Position numbers and translations under genes: made by a program. Shown one piece after another: positions 10,230-21,609 of a stretch of DNA of 64,000 nucleotides; position 1 is the first letter of the stretch, and each line of letters starts with the position of its first letter. The notes below the pieces were generated by a model that saw only the letters and a list, made by a program, of their open reading frames with translations, was not told the origin of the DNA and did not search any database. Origin of the DNA: Panorpa germanica (Eukaryota; Arthropoda; Insecta; Mecoptera; Panorpidae); NCBI GenBank assembly GCA_963678705.1, contig OY783203.1:23542535-23606534 (forward strand), in the 5' to 3' direction.

Positions 10230-13200
10230 GAAAATTAACCAGGGGAAACTGTAACCCCCACAAAGCGGACGACAAATAAGGGAATGCTCAACTCGGCTTG
10301 CCGGCGAATAGGAGTAAAATAAAATAGGTCCAGCGGATCAGCAGGTTTTTACGGAGTTTTTATTCTCCTCAACAAAAATGGACAAATAAGTGGCAAATAA
10401 CATGAAAAAAAAAGGATTATGAGGTTACGGGACAGTGGATCGGATCCCCAGAATCGGTACGTACGGCGAGTAAGCGAGTGGGCTCCCGCGAACCGTCAAC
10501 AGGCGACCGATCAGTATTACTGGTAGGTGATCAGGCCAGGGTAATGGAATTAGAGAAGACGCTGACTAGCGAAGGTACCCTTTTAATAAAAATGGGTTGG
10601 CGAAGACCTCTCTGAAGAGATCTACCTCAGTGGAAGACGCAGCAAATATAAGAAGAGAAATATTAAAACAAAATCCCCAGTGCATGCAGAAAGGTCTAGC
10701 GGCTTCTGTTGCAGGAACAAGTACCCAAATACAGAAAACTATGACACTTCCATCTCAGTCAATGAGTACGGTACAACACCAAATAAATAGCGGAAATGGG
10801 CATATTAATCAAATACCAAGTGCCGCTGAAAAAGTGAAAGAGAAGCAGCAGCTTCAAACTAACAGCGATGATCAAACTAGCTATGAAGATGCTTGGAGTA
10901 AGATAAGCACCAAAAAGCGACCTCATAACAGCCCAGAAGAAGAAATGAATAAAAAAATTAATTAAACCACCTCCAATATTGTTGGAAGTGTAGGAAACAT
11001 AAATCAACAAGCTTGACTTCTGGAACAAATTGCAAAGCAAAACTAAGTCTTTAGGATTATTAAAAAGGATGAAGTAAAAGTCAAGCAAAAACGATGGAAA
11101 TTACGATACCATAGTAAAGGAGCACAGAATACCATCCCTACCAGAAAAAACAAGACCGTACCTTCAAAGTAGTGCTGAGGAACATGCATAGCTCATGTGA
11201 AGTAGATGTGTTGCACATGAGGAGATAGAGGAATACGACCACAACGTTATCCATATTATCAATATCGTCATAGATTGACTAAAACTCCCCTGCCTATGTT
11301 TTTGTAGATTTAAAACTCAGGAAAATAACATAGAAATTTACAAAATTGAGTTTTTATTTAACACAAAAATACATTTTGAACCTCTCAACAGAAATAGAGA
11401 GATTAATCAATGGTCACGATGCTAGCGATACGGATATACCAAAAACTTCTGCGAGGAGCATAAAATGCGCGCAAGAGCATGCGACTCGGGAATGCCCTAT
11501 ACAAAGAAGAACAGACAACGTCAAATTTGTTCTATGTCAACGTACCCAGCTAATTACAGAGGATGTCTAATATAAAAAGACCAGCAAAAAGAAATACCAG
11601 CCACTAGCAAAGAAGAAAATTCCACAACAATACTTAGGTGGAAGGCAAGCTATTCCCCTAAGCCAGACATACAGACTCATCCGGATAAGGATACCATATA
11701 CGCTAGCAGTAAGCCGGGAGGAGCAAGAGAATCAACCCCACCCTGAAAACACCTGTAATACTAACAATATTACATATCTCAAACAAATGATGAAACGGCT
11801 AATGGAACAAATGAGGACCATGCAACTCTTTAACAACTCTTGTTACAAAAATTAGCCTTTATGGAGTATAAAACAGCACTCTGGAACGTCAATGGCTTGT
11901 CTCAGCATAGACAAGAAATTCAAACATTTTTAAATACCAACAAAATTGATATAACGTTAATATCTGAAATTCATTTTACAAAAAAGAGCTACCTGCAAGT
12001 AATAAATTACTCAACGTACCACACAATGCATCTAAAAGGAACTGCTCATGGCGGAACAGGTATTATTATAAGGACTTACATTAAATACCACGAAGCAAGG
12101 AAATATAAGCAGGAATACATACACAGGATTAGAATGGACCTGTCAGGATATCAGCAATTTACTGCCCACGAAAACACTCTATATCAGAAATTCAGTTTTC
12201 AGATCTGTTTCAACTCCTTAGGGAATCAATATATAACAGGTGTAGACTTTAATGCTAAGCATCCACAATGAGGTTCTAGACTGACAAGAACTAGGGGGCA
12301 CTGTACAAAACCACCACCAACATGAAGCTAAAAGTTATCTGCAAAGACGAACCCACCTACTGACAACTGACAGAAGCAAAATTCCTGATATTATAGACTT
12401 CTTTATGATCAAGGGTATGTCAAGAAAATACTGTGGCGTCTGAGCCCGTTAGACCTCTCATTGGATCATTCTCCTATCATTATGATATTGAGTAGTCAAT
12501 TTTTAAACAACAGCAGATCTCAATTCCACCAATACGTAGAGAAACCGGAAAATGGGCAAAGAGCAGTGAATAAAAAGCAACGATATTTGCTAAACATCTG
12601 GAAAAACTTTTTGTTCCTCACCCCGGTGAAATACGATCAGAACAGAAACAAGAGATACTTAAGAACGGTACATCAGCTAGAATAGCCAATTTTAGAATTA
12701 AGGAGATCAAAGACATAGTCGTAACCATATTTAAACCATAGGACATTTCCAGATTACGACGTAATAACTGGTAAAATTCTGAAAGAACTACCTACCATAG
12801 GATACAAATACTTGACCCAGCTATATAATGCTATTATAAAAACTAGCTTCTACCCTCATAAATCATCATGATTCCTAAGCCAGGAAAGAATCCGCATGAT
12901 ATTATGTTCTATCGTCCAATAAGCCTCCTTCATATTTCCTCCAAAGTCGTCAAGAAATTACTCCTCTTGACATTGACACCTATTGATTTAAGCAAATTAC
13001 CAGCCTGGTTTTCAAAAACACCAGTTTGGTTTTCGGCAAAACCACGTAATGATAGAGCAAGTTCATCGAATTGTGAATATAATCCATGGTAGTTTTAAGA
13101 ACAAACGGTTTTGTTCGGCAGCGTTCCTTAATATAACGCAGACAAAGTTGGCATACCGGGTTTCTTTATAAAATCAAGATGCACCTACCGATACAATATT

Positions 13201-13915
13201 AAACGATATTCAAATCATACCTCGAGGACAGACACTTCCTGTTAAAATACAACGACGCAACAACAAACCAGCACCATAAGAAAGTGTACTTGCCTCTTCT
13301 TTACCTACTGTATACAAGAGATCTACCTACAACGCCTCAAACAAACGATGCGCCAACTACGTTTGCAGACGATACTGGTGTATAGCTGTAGTCGTCATAA
13401 TCCTGTAATTGCTTCACAAAACCTTCAGCTAAATATAATCGTAGTACAAAAATGGATCACGTAGTGGCGCATCAGAGCCAATGAATTCAATTGCGAACAC
13501 ATCACATTTACGCTAAAGAAAGAAACATGTCCACCAGTGTCATTCAATAAAAAAATCATTTCACAAGTGAATGCTATTAAACATCTAGGAATTCACTTAG
13601 ATCGACGTCTGACTTAGCAAAAGCACATTCTCACAAAACGTAAGCAACTTTGGCTCAAGCTACAAAGAATGTACTGACTACTAGGCCATAAGTCTAACTT
13701 ATTTGCCGAATGTAAACTATGGCTGTAAATGCTAACGAGTTATGACCAAGAAATATATTCATCCCGACCTACAAGTACCAAGGGTCAAAGACGAAATTAT
13801 AAAGCACAGACACCGACTAAATGACCACCGAAACACCCTTACAGAGAACCTGATGAAAGTGAGAAGAGAGGGAAAAAAAGAAAATTACCAGCTTTTCCAG
13901 GAAAATTTCAAGAAC
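10230..13915 (+). mobile_element. Jockey-clade LINE, broken in both ORFs
   Basis: ORF1 (gag-like) remains at 10597-10965, encoding a polar protein with SYEDAWSKISTKKRP. A zinc-knuckle remnant follows near 11430-11570 (KCAQEHATREC, then VLCQ where a cysteine pair is expected). ORF2 begins at about 11855 with an endonuclease: ALWNVNGLSQHRQEIQTFL, LISEIHFTKKSY, HGGTGIII, which is the Jockey EEP form. Reverse-transcriptase pieces follow: MIPKPGKNPHD and YRPISLLHISSKV (12868-12970), then frames with DKVWHTGFL- and TFADD-like residues. The C-terminal region ends at about 13742-13915 (HPDLQVPRVKDEI). Many frameshifts and stops make it inactive. The 3' end abuts repeat family C. Confidence 0.85.
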
Positions 13916-13919
13916 TCAG

Positions 13920-14050
13920 AAGGTTTTAGAAATTTGTCCTCTACAAAATATCAAAATTTGAAAAACGTTGTATGCTTCGTTTGGAATATACCGTATAAGA
14001 TTTTGATACTCGATAAAGACGTCTTTTTAATATGTATGATTTAAATTCAA
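13920..14050 (-). repeat. repeat family C fragment
   Basis: The minus strand matches the 5' portion of the copy at 55320-55900 (box with CAAAATC, a mid box ending in TTTTGTAGAGGAC). It lies immediately after the end of the Jockey element. Confidence 0.5.
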
Positions 14051-14100
14051 CAAAGAAAACCGTAATTTTAATTCTATTTATTTTTCAGTAAATACAATAT

Positions 14101-14289
14101 TACGGGTTTCCAGAGAAATCAGGGAAAAGTCCGAGGACGCCAAAAGTCTTAGAAATATTTACTTTACGAAATAGAAAATTTTCAAAAAGATGCGTTAGGC
14201 CCTTTTCGAGCAACCATACGATTCAAGTAAACATATAATCAAATGAAAATACAAACAAATAAACATATATACTTGGAACATAATATAGG
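14101..14289 (-). repeat. Helitron-like family A, 5' fragment
   Basis: On the minus strand it begins CCTATATTATGTTCCAAG and runs through the CGAAAAGGG and AAGACTTTTGGCG boxes to the GGAAACCCGTAAT box, where it stops. It represents the first 190 bp or so of the family. Confidence 0.65.
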
Positions 14290-15082
14290 CTTCATCTCGT
14301 CGCGAAGCGACGTATATATAATATTTGTGATTAAATTTAAAGTTAGCTGTTAAATTGATCACATTGAAAAATATTAGTTTTAATTCATTTTCGCTAAAAA
14401 AAAGATATTCTTTTTAATTTATCTTCATCCAATTCTCTAAATCTACTATTTACTCTAAATAAGCACTGTATTGAAAAATGTCCGGTACCGCTTATAAGCT
14501 GTATCATTCCTACATTTTCAATAAAATTCCTCTGCATCTACGCTACACATCTCTCACTTGCAGCAGACGCTCAGCAGTCTTAATGGTCCTAAGACCATTT
14601 TCCTTGCGCCTCCGCTCTAGCGGAAGCGGAATATTAATTTTTATAATTAATATTTCACTGTTAACCTACACACTAAATTTCATCCTTATAAGTACATTAT
14701 TTTTAAATAATTGCTCGATAAGATAAATGTTTGTCAAAATTTATTTTCACTCATTTCACTGTAAGCCAACCAATTACTTCAATTAATTTCTGTTTTAAAC
14801 AATATCCAGTATCTCACTTCAAACCATCCCTAAGCCCAGTGCCTTCCTTCCTTATCACTCTGTAGTCCAAGATCCCAGGACCGGCAGACATCACTTATTT
14901 TCTGATGAACAAAATGTGTAAGATTGAGTATTGGCCATTTTTCAGGTATCAAGTAATCAAGGTTTATGTATCACTCACTCTCATGCGCACGGATAATGTC
15001 CTCTTGCTCCTACTCAAAGTGGAATTAAAATTGGGTCTAGGGGATGTTTGGCCCCTTGGATCAATCTGTCCTCTTGTACAAC

Positions 15083-15086
<4 letters not shown>
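14290..15086. other. noncoding; small palindromes
   Basis: No gene recognised. A perfect 6-bp stem hairpin, CGTCGC-GAA-GCGACG, lies at about 14297-14312, and AATATTAATT...AATTAATATT forms a palindrome near 14630-14655. The frame at 14478-14726 has no recognisable similarity and is not called. Confidence 0.35.

Positions 15087-15153
<67 letters not shown>
15087..15153. repeat. (TA)n microsatellite
   Basis: About 67 bp of uninterrupted TA dinucleotides. Confidence 0.95.
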
Positions 15154-15158
<5 letters not shown>

Positions 15159-15167
15159 TGGACGTAG

Positions 15168-15290
15168 AAAGTTTTAGAAATTTTTCCATCCTGAAAAATT
15201 AAAATTTGAAAAACTTTGTGGGCGCAGTTTAGGAGATACGATTTTGACACCACGTATACTACCATGACTTCTTATGGGTTCCATATTAAA
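15168..15290 (-). repeat. repeat family C fragment
   Basis: The minus strand carries the CAAAATCGTAT box and the AAACTG-CGCCCACAAAG equivalent of the family opening block. It is short and lies beside a TA tract, as copy 1 does. Confidence 0.45.
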
Positions 15291-16020
15291 AGTGGAACAG
15301 ACATACCATTTTAGGATTACGAACAATATAAATAGTAGATAATGAAAAATATTAAACAAAAAATAAATTAATTTACTAACCAAACCACTACCACACTATA
15401 TTGAAAACTTCTGTAAACCCTTATTAAAGCGACTGTTGCGTGCGAATGGCCAATAAACAATAAAACCATAATAAACCAGCATATAATAAAACACTTGATC
15501 AAATATACAAAGCAATTAATTTAACTGACTTCATAGTAATTAGGTATTCGAAATTAGAATTTAGGGAGAACGCAGAGTTTTATATACGTCTCTTCCTCCT
15601 GTTGACGTGTCTGACGCATCAATCTAGCGCAAGTGACAGCGTCGCGTCGCGTTTGAGCATAGATAACTATTTTAATTTGAATACTACAATACCTACAACA
15701 TACATACGAAGATATTGTAAATAATGTGCAAGTAACGAACAGAATTGTGAATGTTGTGTTATAACAACGGCGTCAATTGTTTTGTAAGATGACCGATAAG
15801 GAAAATAACCCCTAACAGGTATAAGAATAATAAAGTGGGCGTCAAATAAGTAACTGCATGTACTTTTGCTTTACTACAACAACGCTCCAACTCAATACAG
15901 TTGCAAACAATGTTAACTATTCCAGACTTGACTCTTTGTGACTATATATTGCAGTTATTAAGCCATTCATTTAAAAAATGACTCTAAAAATGATAAAACT
16001 TTTAAAATATATATATATAT
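15291..16020. other. noncoding stretch
   Basis: Nothing coding recognised. A short TA run lies at 16008-16027, just before the repeat at 16028. Confidence 0.35.
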
Positions 16021-16027
16021 ATATATA

Positions 16028-16370
16028 CTAGCTGTCCCGGCCACGCGTTGCTGTGACTAACGTTTTTGTCATATTACATTACATAGCGCCATCTATTGAA
16101 TATTTACTCAATCTAGTCAACAGAATATTTACTCAATCTAGTCAACAGATGTCGCCATCATCGTCGCCAGATGTCATATGTCATATACAGATAATTAATA
16201 GACAAATAATTTGCAATAAAATAATATTGCAATCATAAATTGAGAGGTAAGCTATCCTATCTTTCAAGTTGGATCAAACTGCACACGGTGTACAAATTTG
16301 ATTAAAATCGGTTAAGTAATTTAGGAGTCCATCGCGGAGAGACAACGTGACACGTAATTTATATATATTA

Positions 16371-16371
<1 letters not shown>
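16028..16371 (+). repeat. ACTAGCTGTCCCGG-type interspersed repeat
   Basis: It opens with ACTAGCTGTCCCGGCCACGC and closes with AAATTTGATTAAAATCGGTT and AATTTATATATATTAAGA, a layout I know from widespread arthropod interspersed repeats that often abut microsatellites. An internal duplication, ATATTTACTCAATCTAGTCA, occurs twice (about 16097 and 16127). It is flanked by TA tracts on both sides. The superfamily is not certain. Confidence 0.6.

Positions 16372-16415
<44 letters not shown>
16372..16415. repeat. (TA)n microsatellite
   Basis: About 44 bp of pure TA immediately downstream of the interspersed repeat. Confidence 0.95.
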
Positions 16416-16416
<1 letters not shown>

Positions 16417-16429
16417 TCTGTATTGCTTT

Positions 16430-17165
16430 GTATTTATTTAACGTTTTTGCCGTCAGGCATTACATTCTTCATCATTAATTTTACAAATTATATTGTTTTT
16501 TTTTTATTTTTATCTTAGTCTAAGTTTCTTATTAAGTCTCTCTTCTTTCTATTATCTTACTTGTTTTCATCGCTTACTGCCAGCAATTTCTCTGTCCGCT
16601 TTTTGCTATCTACCTTGTTGTACACATTCCCATCAACATTAAGCCTCTTCCCATTTGTTCTCCTTCCTTCTTGTCTTTCTCCTTACTGCCGTCATCCACC
16701 CACTTCCCGTTCAATATCTCTCCCAGGCATAATCCACTTTCCATCTTTTCCAAACACTTATTCGTTTTGGAATCTCTTTTATTTTTTTATTTTTATTTCG
16801 ATGCAATGTACTGCAGGAATAATTCGGTGCAATATAGTAACTTCAAACTCCTTCTTCTCTTGACCCTCTCTCTTCATTCATTCTCACCATTTCCTCCTTC
16901 TCCTTCCTTCTTGTTTGTATCTCCGTCTCTTACCTCTTGCCTTCCTTGTCTCTTCTCGACAAACCCTCTCATTATTTCACTATCCTTCCTCCTTTCTGTC
17001 TTCATTTTCTCTTCTCCTGCCTTTTACCTCCTTCATCCATTTTATTCTCTCTTTTTCATTTAGTATTTTTATCAGTTCCACTATCGTTTCGTTCTTCACT
17101 CTCTTGTTACACCTGCTCTTGATGTGCCACAGCGTTTGCTCCTCCCTGTCACATACCCAGTAAAG
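16430..17165 (-). pseudogene. LINE 3' fragment (minus strand)
   Basis: The minus strand starts at about 17165 with a zinc-binding peptide of the form YWVCDREEQTLWHIKSRC, then a Lys/Glu-rich tail, like the C-terminal end of the LINE at 50390-52800. The 3' end on the + strand (16430-16470) reads TTTATTTAACG...GGCATTACATTCTT, the same tail as the LINE ending at about 57405. The pyrimidine-rich + strand frames are shadows. It is 5' truncated. Confidence 0.6.
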
Positions 17166-17482
17166 TTTATATTACCTAACTGTTTTATAATGCTTTAAAA
17201 GTGACATATGATAATAAACAAATGTAAGGTTCCTGAAAAGAAATACTTAAAAAAACGTTCCAACCCTTTAAATAACTTTTTTAAATTCAGTTTGACCCTG
17301 GTATATTCGTATATATAAACCGAATAAATTACTGTAAAGAGTATTGTTCCTGTGCGTCGTTTGCGACTGCGAGTTACTCATTTAATACTAATTTATGGAA
17401 GACACGTGTTCACGGTCTCTGGCCCTCTCACTACCAGAACGCACCTTCCGAATGCAATTACTCAAGGAACTATTTATTACAT

Positions 17483-17484
<2 letters not shown>

Positions 17485-17565
<81 letters not shown>

Positions 17566-17591
17566 TCCCTGTTGTATATATATATTTATAA

Positions 17592-17651
<60 letters not shown>

Positions 17652-17682
17652 TTATATATATATACATCAGGGAAACATTTTT
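17485..17682. repeat. (TA)n tract with a bounded palindrome
   Basis: Two TA tracts. The second is flanked by inverted arms: GTTTCCCTGTTGTATATATA at 17563 and its near-perfect complement ending CATCAGGGAAAC at 17676, with TTTATAAATG/CATTTATA inside. The whole 114-bp block can fold on itself, resembling a small foldback element built around a microsatellite. Long YIYIYI frames here are not genes. Confidence 0.85.
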
Positions 17683-17689
17683 TGAATAT

Positions 17690-18351
17690 CCTGAATATGA
17701 CGTTAAGATGCATGGTACAAAATCCGTCTTGAATCGACCGATAATGGTGTAACTCGGATCGAAGCGACCAAAGATGTTCATGGTCTGTCTTGAGGCGATG
17801 AAATGTTGAATTGGTGGACTGTATTTTTGTAGACAAATAGATTTTGAAATTTTATATAAAAATCGTTTATTTACTTCTATAAACTTCACTTCACAGATAC
17901 AAATAAAAAATATGTTTAATTAATCAAAGAACAAGATAGATATATATTATAACTGGATAATTACACTGGATATTGATTAGGTTATAATAACTGGATAATT
18001 GATTTAATACTTATTACGTTAGGGTCTTAGAGAATTCTGCTGATTTGTATCAACTACTGCTTAGAAGAAAAAACAGAAAGAGACATAAATATGTAGAGGA
18101 AAGAGATGTAAATAAGAACTGAATTTATAACTAAATTAAATAGTGAATGCTATTTATATAAAATAAAATAATATAACTAAATTACTATTGCATAATAATG
18201 AATACAAAATATATCTTTTAGTTAAATTTAACCAATGCATAATATGTTACTTCAGTTACATCACTTGGTAGTTCTAATTCTGTTGGTTGTTAACCTTTAA
18301 ATAAATGGTGTCCAGCGGGAATGTTTCAAGTTTAAATTATCATTACTCTTT
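17690..18351. other. AT-rich noncoding stretch
   Basis: No gene recognised. A short near-repeat ATAACTGGATAATT occurs twice (about 17949 and 17988). Confidence 0.4.
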
Positions 18352-19400
18352 TATTAGTGTGGCTAGGAGCGCAGGAGAGGTAGCGTCTGTTGTGCCGTCT
18401 TTGCGGATTAGTTTGTAACCATGCAGTGGAGCAATATTGAAAGTGTGGAGAATCGTTGATTCGACCGCGTTGTGCTCTCTGTTTACACTTTGATATTCGG
18501 CGGTTCAACGATGGTCCGAGCACGCAGCTTATATGGTCGTGGATACAAAAATTCCAACAAGAAGTGACAATGGTTAATAGGCCGCACCCTGGACCGTCCT
18601 CGTCAGCCACAACGCCAGAATGTGTGCTACAGGTGCATCAAAAAATCATTAAAATCAGTGAGAAAGATTGCCACCTCTACAGGCATTAGGAAGTCAAATG
18701 TGCATATGATTTTGAAAGGAAAATAAAACTTCATCCTTATAAAATGCAAATCGTCCAAAAGCGATTATGTTTTAAGAGAAACGTAAGCCCGAACGAAGTT
18801 GGAACGTTTTCGGACCCCCAGAACGCTTGGAAACATATTGTTTAGGGATGGACTTTGCACTGCCCTAAAACAATAATATGGTGCGCCATTTCTGCTCATG
18901 GAATAATCGGTCCATATTTTTTCAGTCAGAGAGAAATTGTCACTTCCTCGGTATAGTGACATATGATTGATGAGGTTTTAGTATTCCAATTGAAGTGTTT
19001 CACGGACGCAACAATAGAACTCATTTTCAGTAAGATGGGGCAACTTCACATACCGCCGGGGTCTCAATGTTGAAGTTAAGTGAAATTTTCCCTTTATATT
19101 AATAAGCAAGTACGGAGACATACCCTGGCCACCTTGATCATCGAATTTGACGCCGTGTGATTTTTTCTTGTGGGGTTATCTTAAGTCTTAAGTGTACTAC
19201 AACAATCCCCGTACCATAACTACTCTTCAAGAAAATATCCGGCGTGAAATCGCTGCTATCACCCCAGTGCTTTGTTCGCACGTACTTGCCAGTGTGAGGG
19301 TTTGCTTACAAGAGTGTATTACGAGAAATGGATGTCCCTTGGAGGGCATTGTTTCTATAAAGTGAAATCCGCAGACCCTGGTTATGTTTCTAAAATATAA
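18352..19400 (+). pseudogene. dead Tc1/mariner-type transposase
   Basis: The helix-turn-helix half is readable: RRFNDGPSTQLIWSWIQKF, then RPHPGPSSSATTPE, a frame shift, and a SVRKIATSTGIRKSNVHMIL-like stretch. The DDE half follows in several frames: TIIWCAISAHGIIGPYFF near 18875, a DGATSHTAG-like catalytic block near 19035, and an FLWGYLKS-like plus ENIRREIAAITP tail near 19160-19260. This order matches insect Tc1/mariner-superfamily proteins with a DUF4817-type N-terminus. Stops and shifts are numerous. Terminal repeats were not found. Confidence 0.75.
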
Positions 19401-19802
19401 TAAATATTTAAAACTTATGTTAAAAAGCAGAATCGTACATATTTTCAGCACTGTGCTTAGGTTGTGAATTCTTGAGGTTGATGTACAGGAATTAAAGATC
19501 TTTAATTAATTTTAATATAACAATCTACTTGTTTATTTGATCAAAGATAAATCACAAGTTTTAAATATTAATCATAATAATTAAGACTTTAAAAATATAA
19601 CAAAATCAAGTAACATTCAGGAAACTCGGTGGTTGTAATAAGTTATAAGCGGTAGTTGCTAATCAGAGATGTTTCTCGTTATCAGGTTGAAAGTGTTTTG
19701 CACCAAAAGGGTACGTAGTAAGAAGTGCATAAAATGATGCTCAATGACGTAAATGCTAAAAACTAGTTTCTGTGTTATACTTGTTACAATGAAAATTGAT
19801 AT
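19401..19802. other. noncoding stretch
   Basis: Nothing recognised between the mariner-type remnant and the SINE. Confidence 0.35.
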
Positions 19803-19818
19803 AAAATCAATTAATAAA

Positions 19819-20088
19819 GACGACACAGTGGGCGAGAGCATTGATGCTTAACGCCGACTGCTGTGTCTTCGGGTTCGATCCCCGGAACAGATATATATTT
19901 TCTGGGTTTGGTTATTATGAACTTATATTGATTATGGTCATACATAATCGTACATTTATTAGGCAGTGGTGCAGCCCACATATATGAGGCCACGACACCA
20001 TAAATACTGCCAACATTGAAGGAGGTCGTCGGTGATAGGACTCAGCATCGGAAATAGGCTGACGTTAAATAAAAAAAAAAAAAAAAAA
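19819..20088 (+). mobile_element. tRNA-derived SINE with perfect target duplication
   Basis: A 270-bp element is flanked by a 16-bp perfect direct repeat, AAAATCAATTAATAAA, at 19803-19818 and 20089-20104. The head carries a polymerase III B-box-like sequence, GGTTCGATCC (19872-19881), within a GGG...CCC stem as in a tRNA T-arm, and an A-box-like GTGGGCGAGAGC about 40 bp upstream. The body ends with GGCTGACGTTAAATAAA and a 20-plus A tail. Antisense or partial copies of its tail occur at about 26360, 32093, 38780 and 42785, so it is a family. The parent tRNA cannot be named from this copy. The perfect duplication suggests a recent insertion. Confidence 0.88.
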
Positions 20089-20104
20089 AAAATCAATTAA
20101 TAAA

Positions 20105-21609
20105 ATAGAAAACGAAACAATAAATTAAGGACATAAAATGTCTACTTTATCGACTACAAATGGCGAATTTACTTCACTTGTCGGAATACAAATGAAGATA
20201 AAGTTGATGCGAACTATAATTGGAGTAAAATAGTGATAGAAACGTCACTAAATAGGACACTTCACCTCTCCTGATTTGATCCCTAATCCTAATTTTCTAA
20301 TTAACTGATAATTAATATTAATTGAACGTATATGGCTTTTCTTTTTGGTATGAAGCCAAATTTTATTGTATCCATAATTGATTCTCTGCGAGAAACCTCT
20401 AATTTAAATTCTATTTAAAAGATATTACGCGATTTTTTTTTAAATATAATTCTTTCAACGTAAACACAATTGCATTGTGAATCATATCTTCATTTTTATA
20501 AAACTGACCGCTATATAAATATTACGATTAAAACTTTAAATGTCCAATAATTTTTTACAGGTAACAATAATATGAAATATATTTAGTCATTTTAATAATA
20601 ATAGTCATTTTTATAACTTTCAGTTTCAAAAAAATCAGTAATATCTCGACATCATGCCCGATTCATACCCTCTTCCTTTCAATCAATTGCAATCTCTGTT
20701 ATAAAACAAAATGTGAAAGAGAAAAGAAAAACATCAAAGTGCATCCTCAAACGTGAGATACTAGTTACAACTGTTTCTAGCACCACATAAAGTTTTAATA
20801 CTATAACGGTGCTAAACAAGTACAAATAAAATCAATATCTTATTATTCTACACACTTCAAACATACTATAATATCAAAAATATGGGTAAAAATTAAGTGG
20901 TTAAACAGGATTTCAAATTTTAAATCAACTTTTTGATATCTACAAATATTGAATAACCAGTAGATATATATTTAAAAAAAAATTCAACAGATTCGACCTT
21001 AAAAATGTTGAATTCATTAGATTTATAAATATTTACGTTTGACAGCTGAAAAATGGTGACAAAATTAAAATTGCATTTCTGACTGTAAAATCTATTTTGC
21101 CCCTATTATAGTCATAACGAACATTTAGTTCAAATAAAGCACTATCATGAAGAGTGACTTACTTGTGCGTTTATTCTGCTAGTGGTGGGTAACTAACAAT
21201 GTAATATCACGTAGTATGGAGTAGATACTGCATTTAACACGATGATATTACTTTAAACTTAAATCTCTATTGCAATGCAAATTGTTAAATGTTAGTATAT
21301 TGATGAACCCTATCATGCAGAACCACGTGTTTCTAAGTATCTAAAATCCATTTGTCAAAAATGTCCAAACAGAAAAGTTGTAACCCAATTATACCAAACG
21401 CCGATATACTCGTACCACATGAAATGGTCCCCTTCAGACTATAGAAATTTCTCGGATGTTTCCCTTTTGCCTTATTGAAGTTCAGTATCTACAGTCAGAT
21501 GATGTTATTAGGTTTTGAACGTTTTTTATATTTAAAAAAAATATATATAGTGTGCTAGATAAATGTTAAAGAATTAATGACTTAGATGTAAAACTAACAT
21601 TTAATTTTG
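20105..21609. other. noncoding region upstream of the Fez gene
   Basis: No transposon or gene recognised. It is the likely 5' flank or an intron of the Fez-type gene. A good splice acceptor (TGTTTGTTTCAG) lies at 21628-21639. Confidence 0.4.

Noticed and set aside
17340-17480. Possible solo LTR (TATA-like box, AATAAA, Cys/His-free GC-richer segment)
   Set aside because: No TG...CA ends, no second LTR, no primer-binding site and no target duplication could be found.
19819-19890. tRNA gene
   Set aside because: There is a T-arm/B-box-like sequence, but no closed acceptor stem or anticodon arm that I can fold, and it is the head of a SINE with a poly(A) tail and target duplication.
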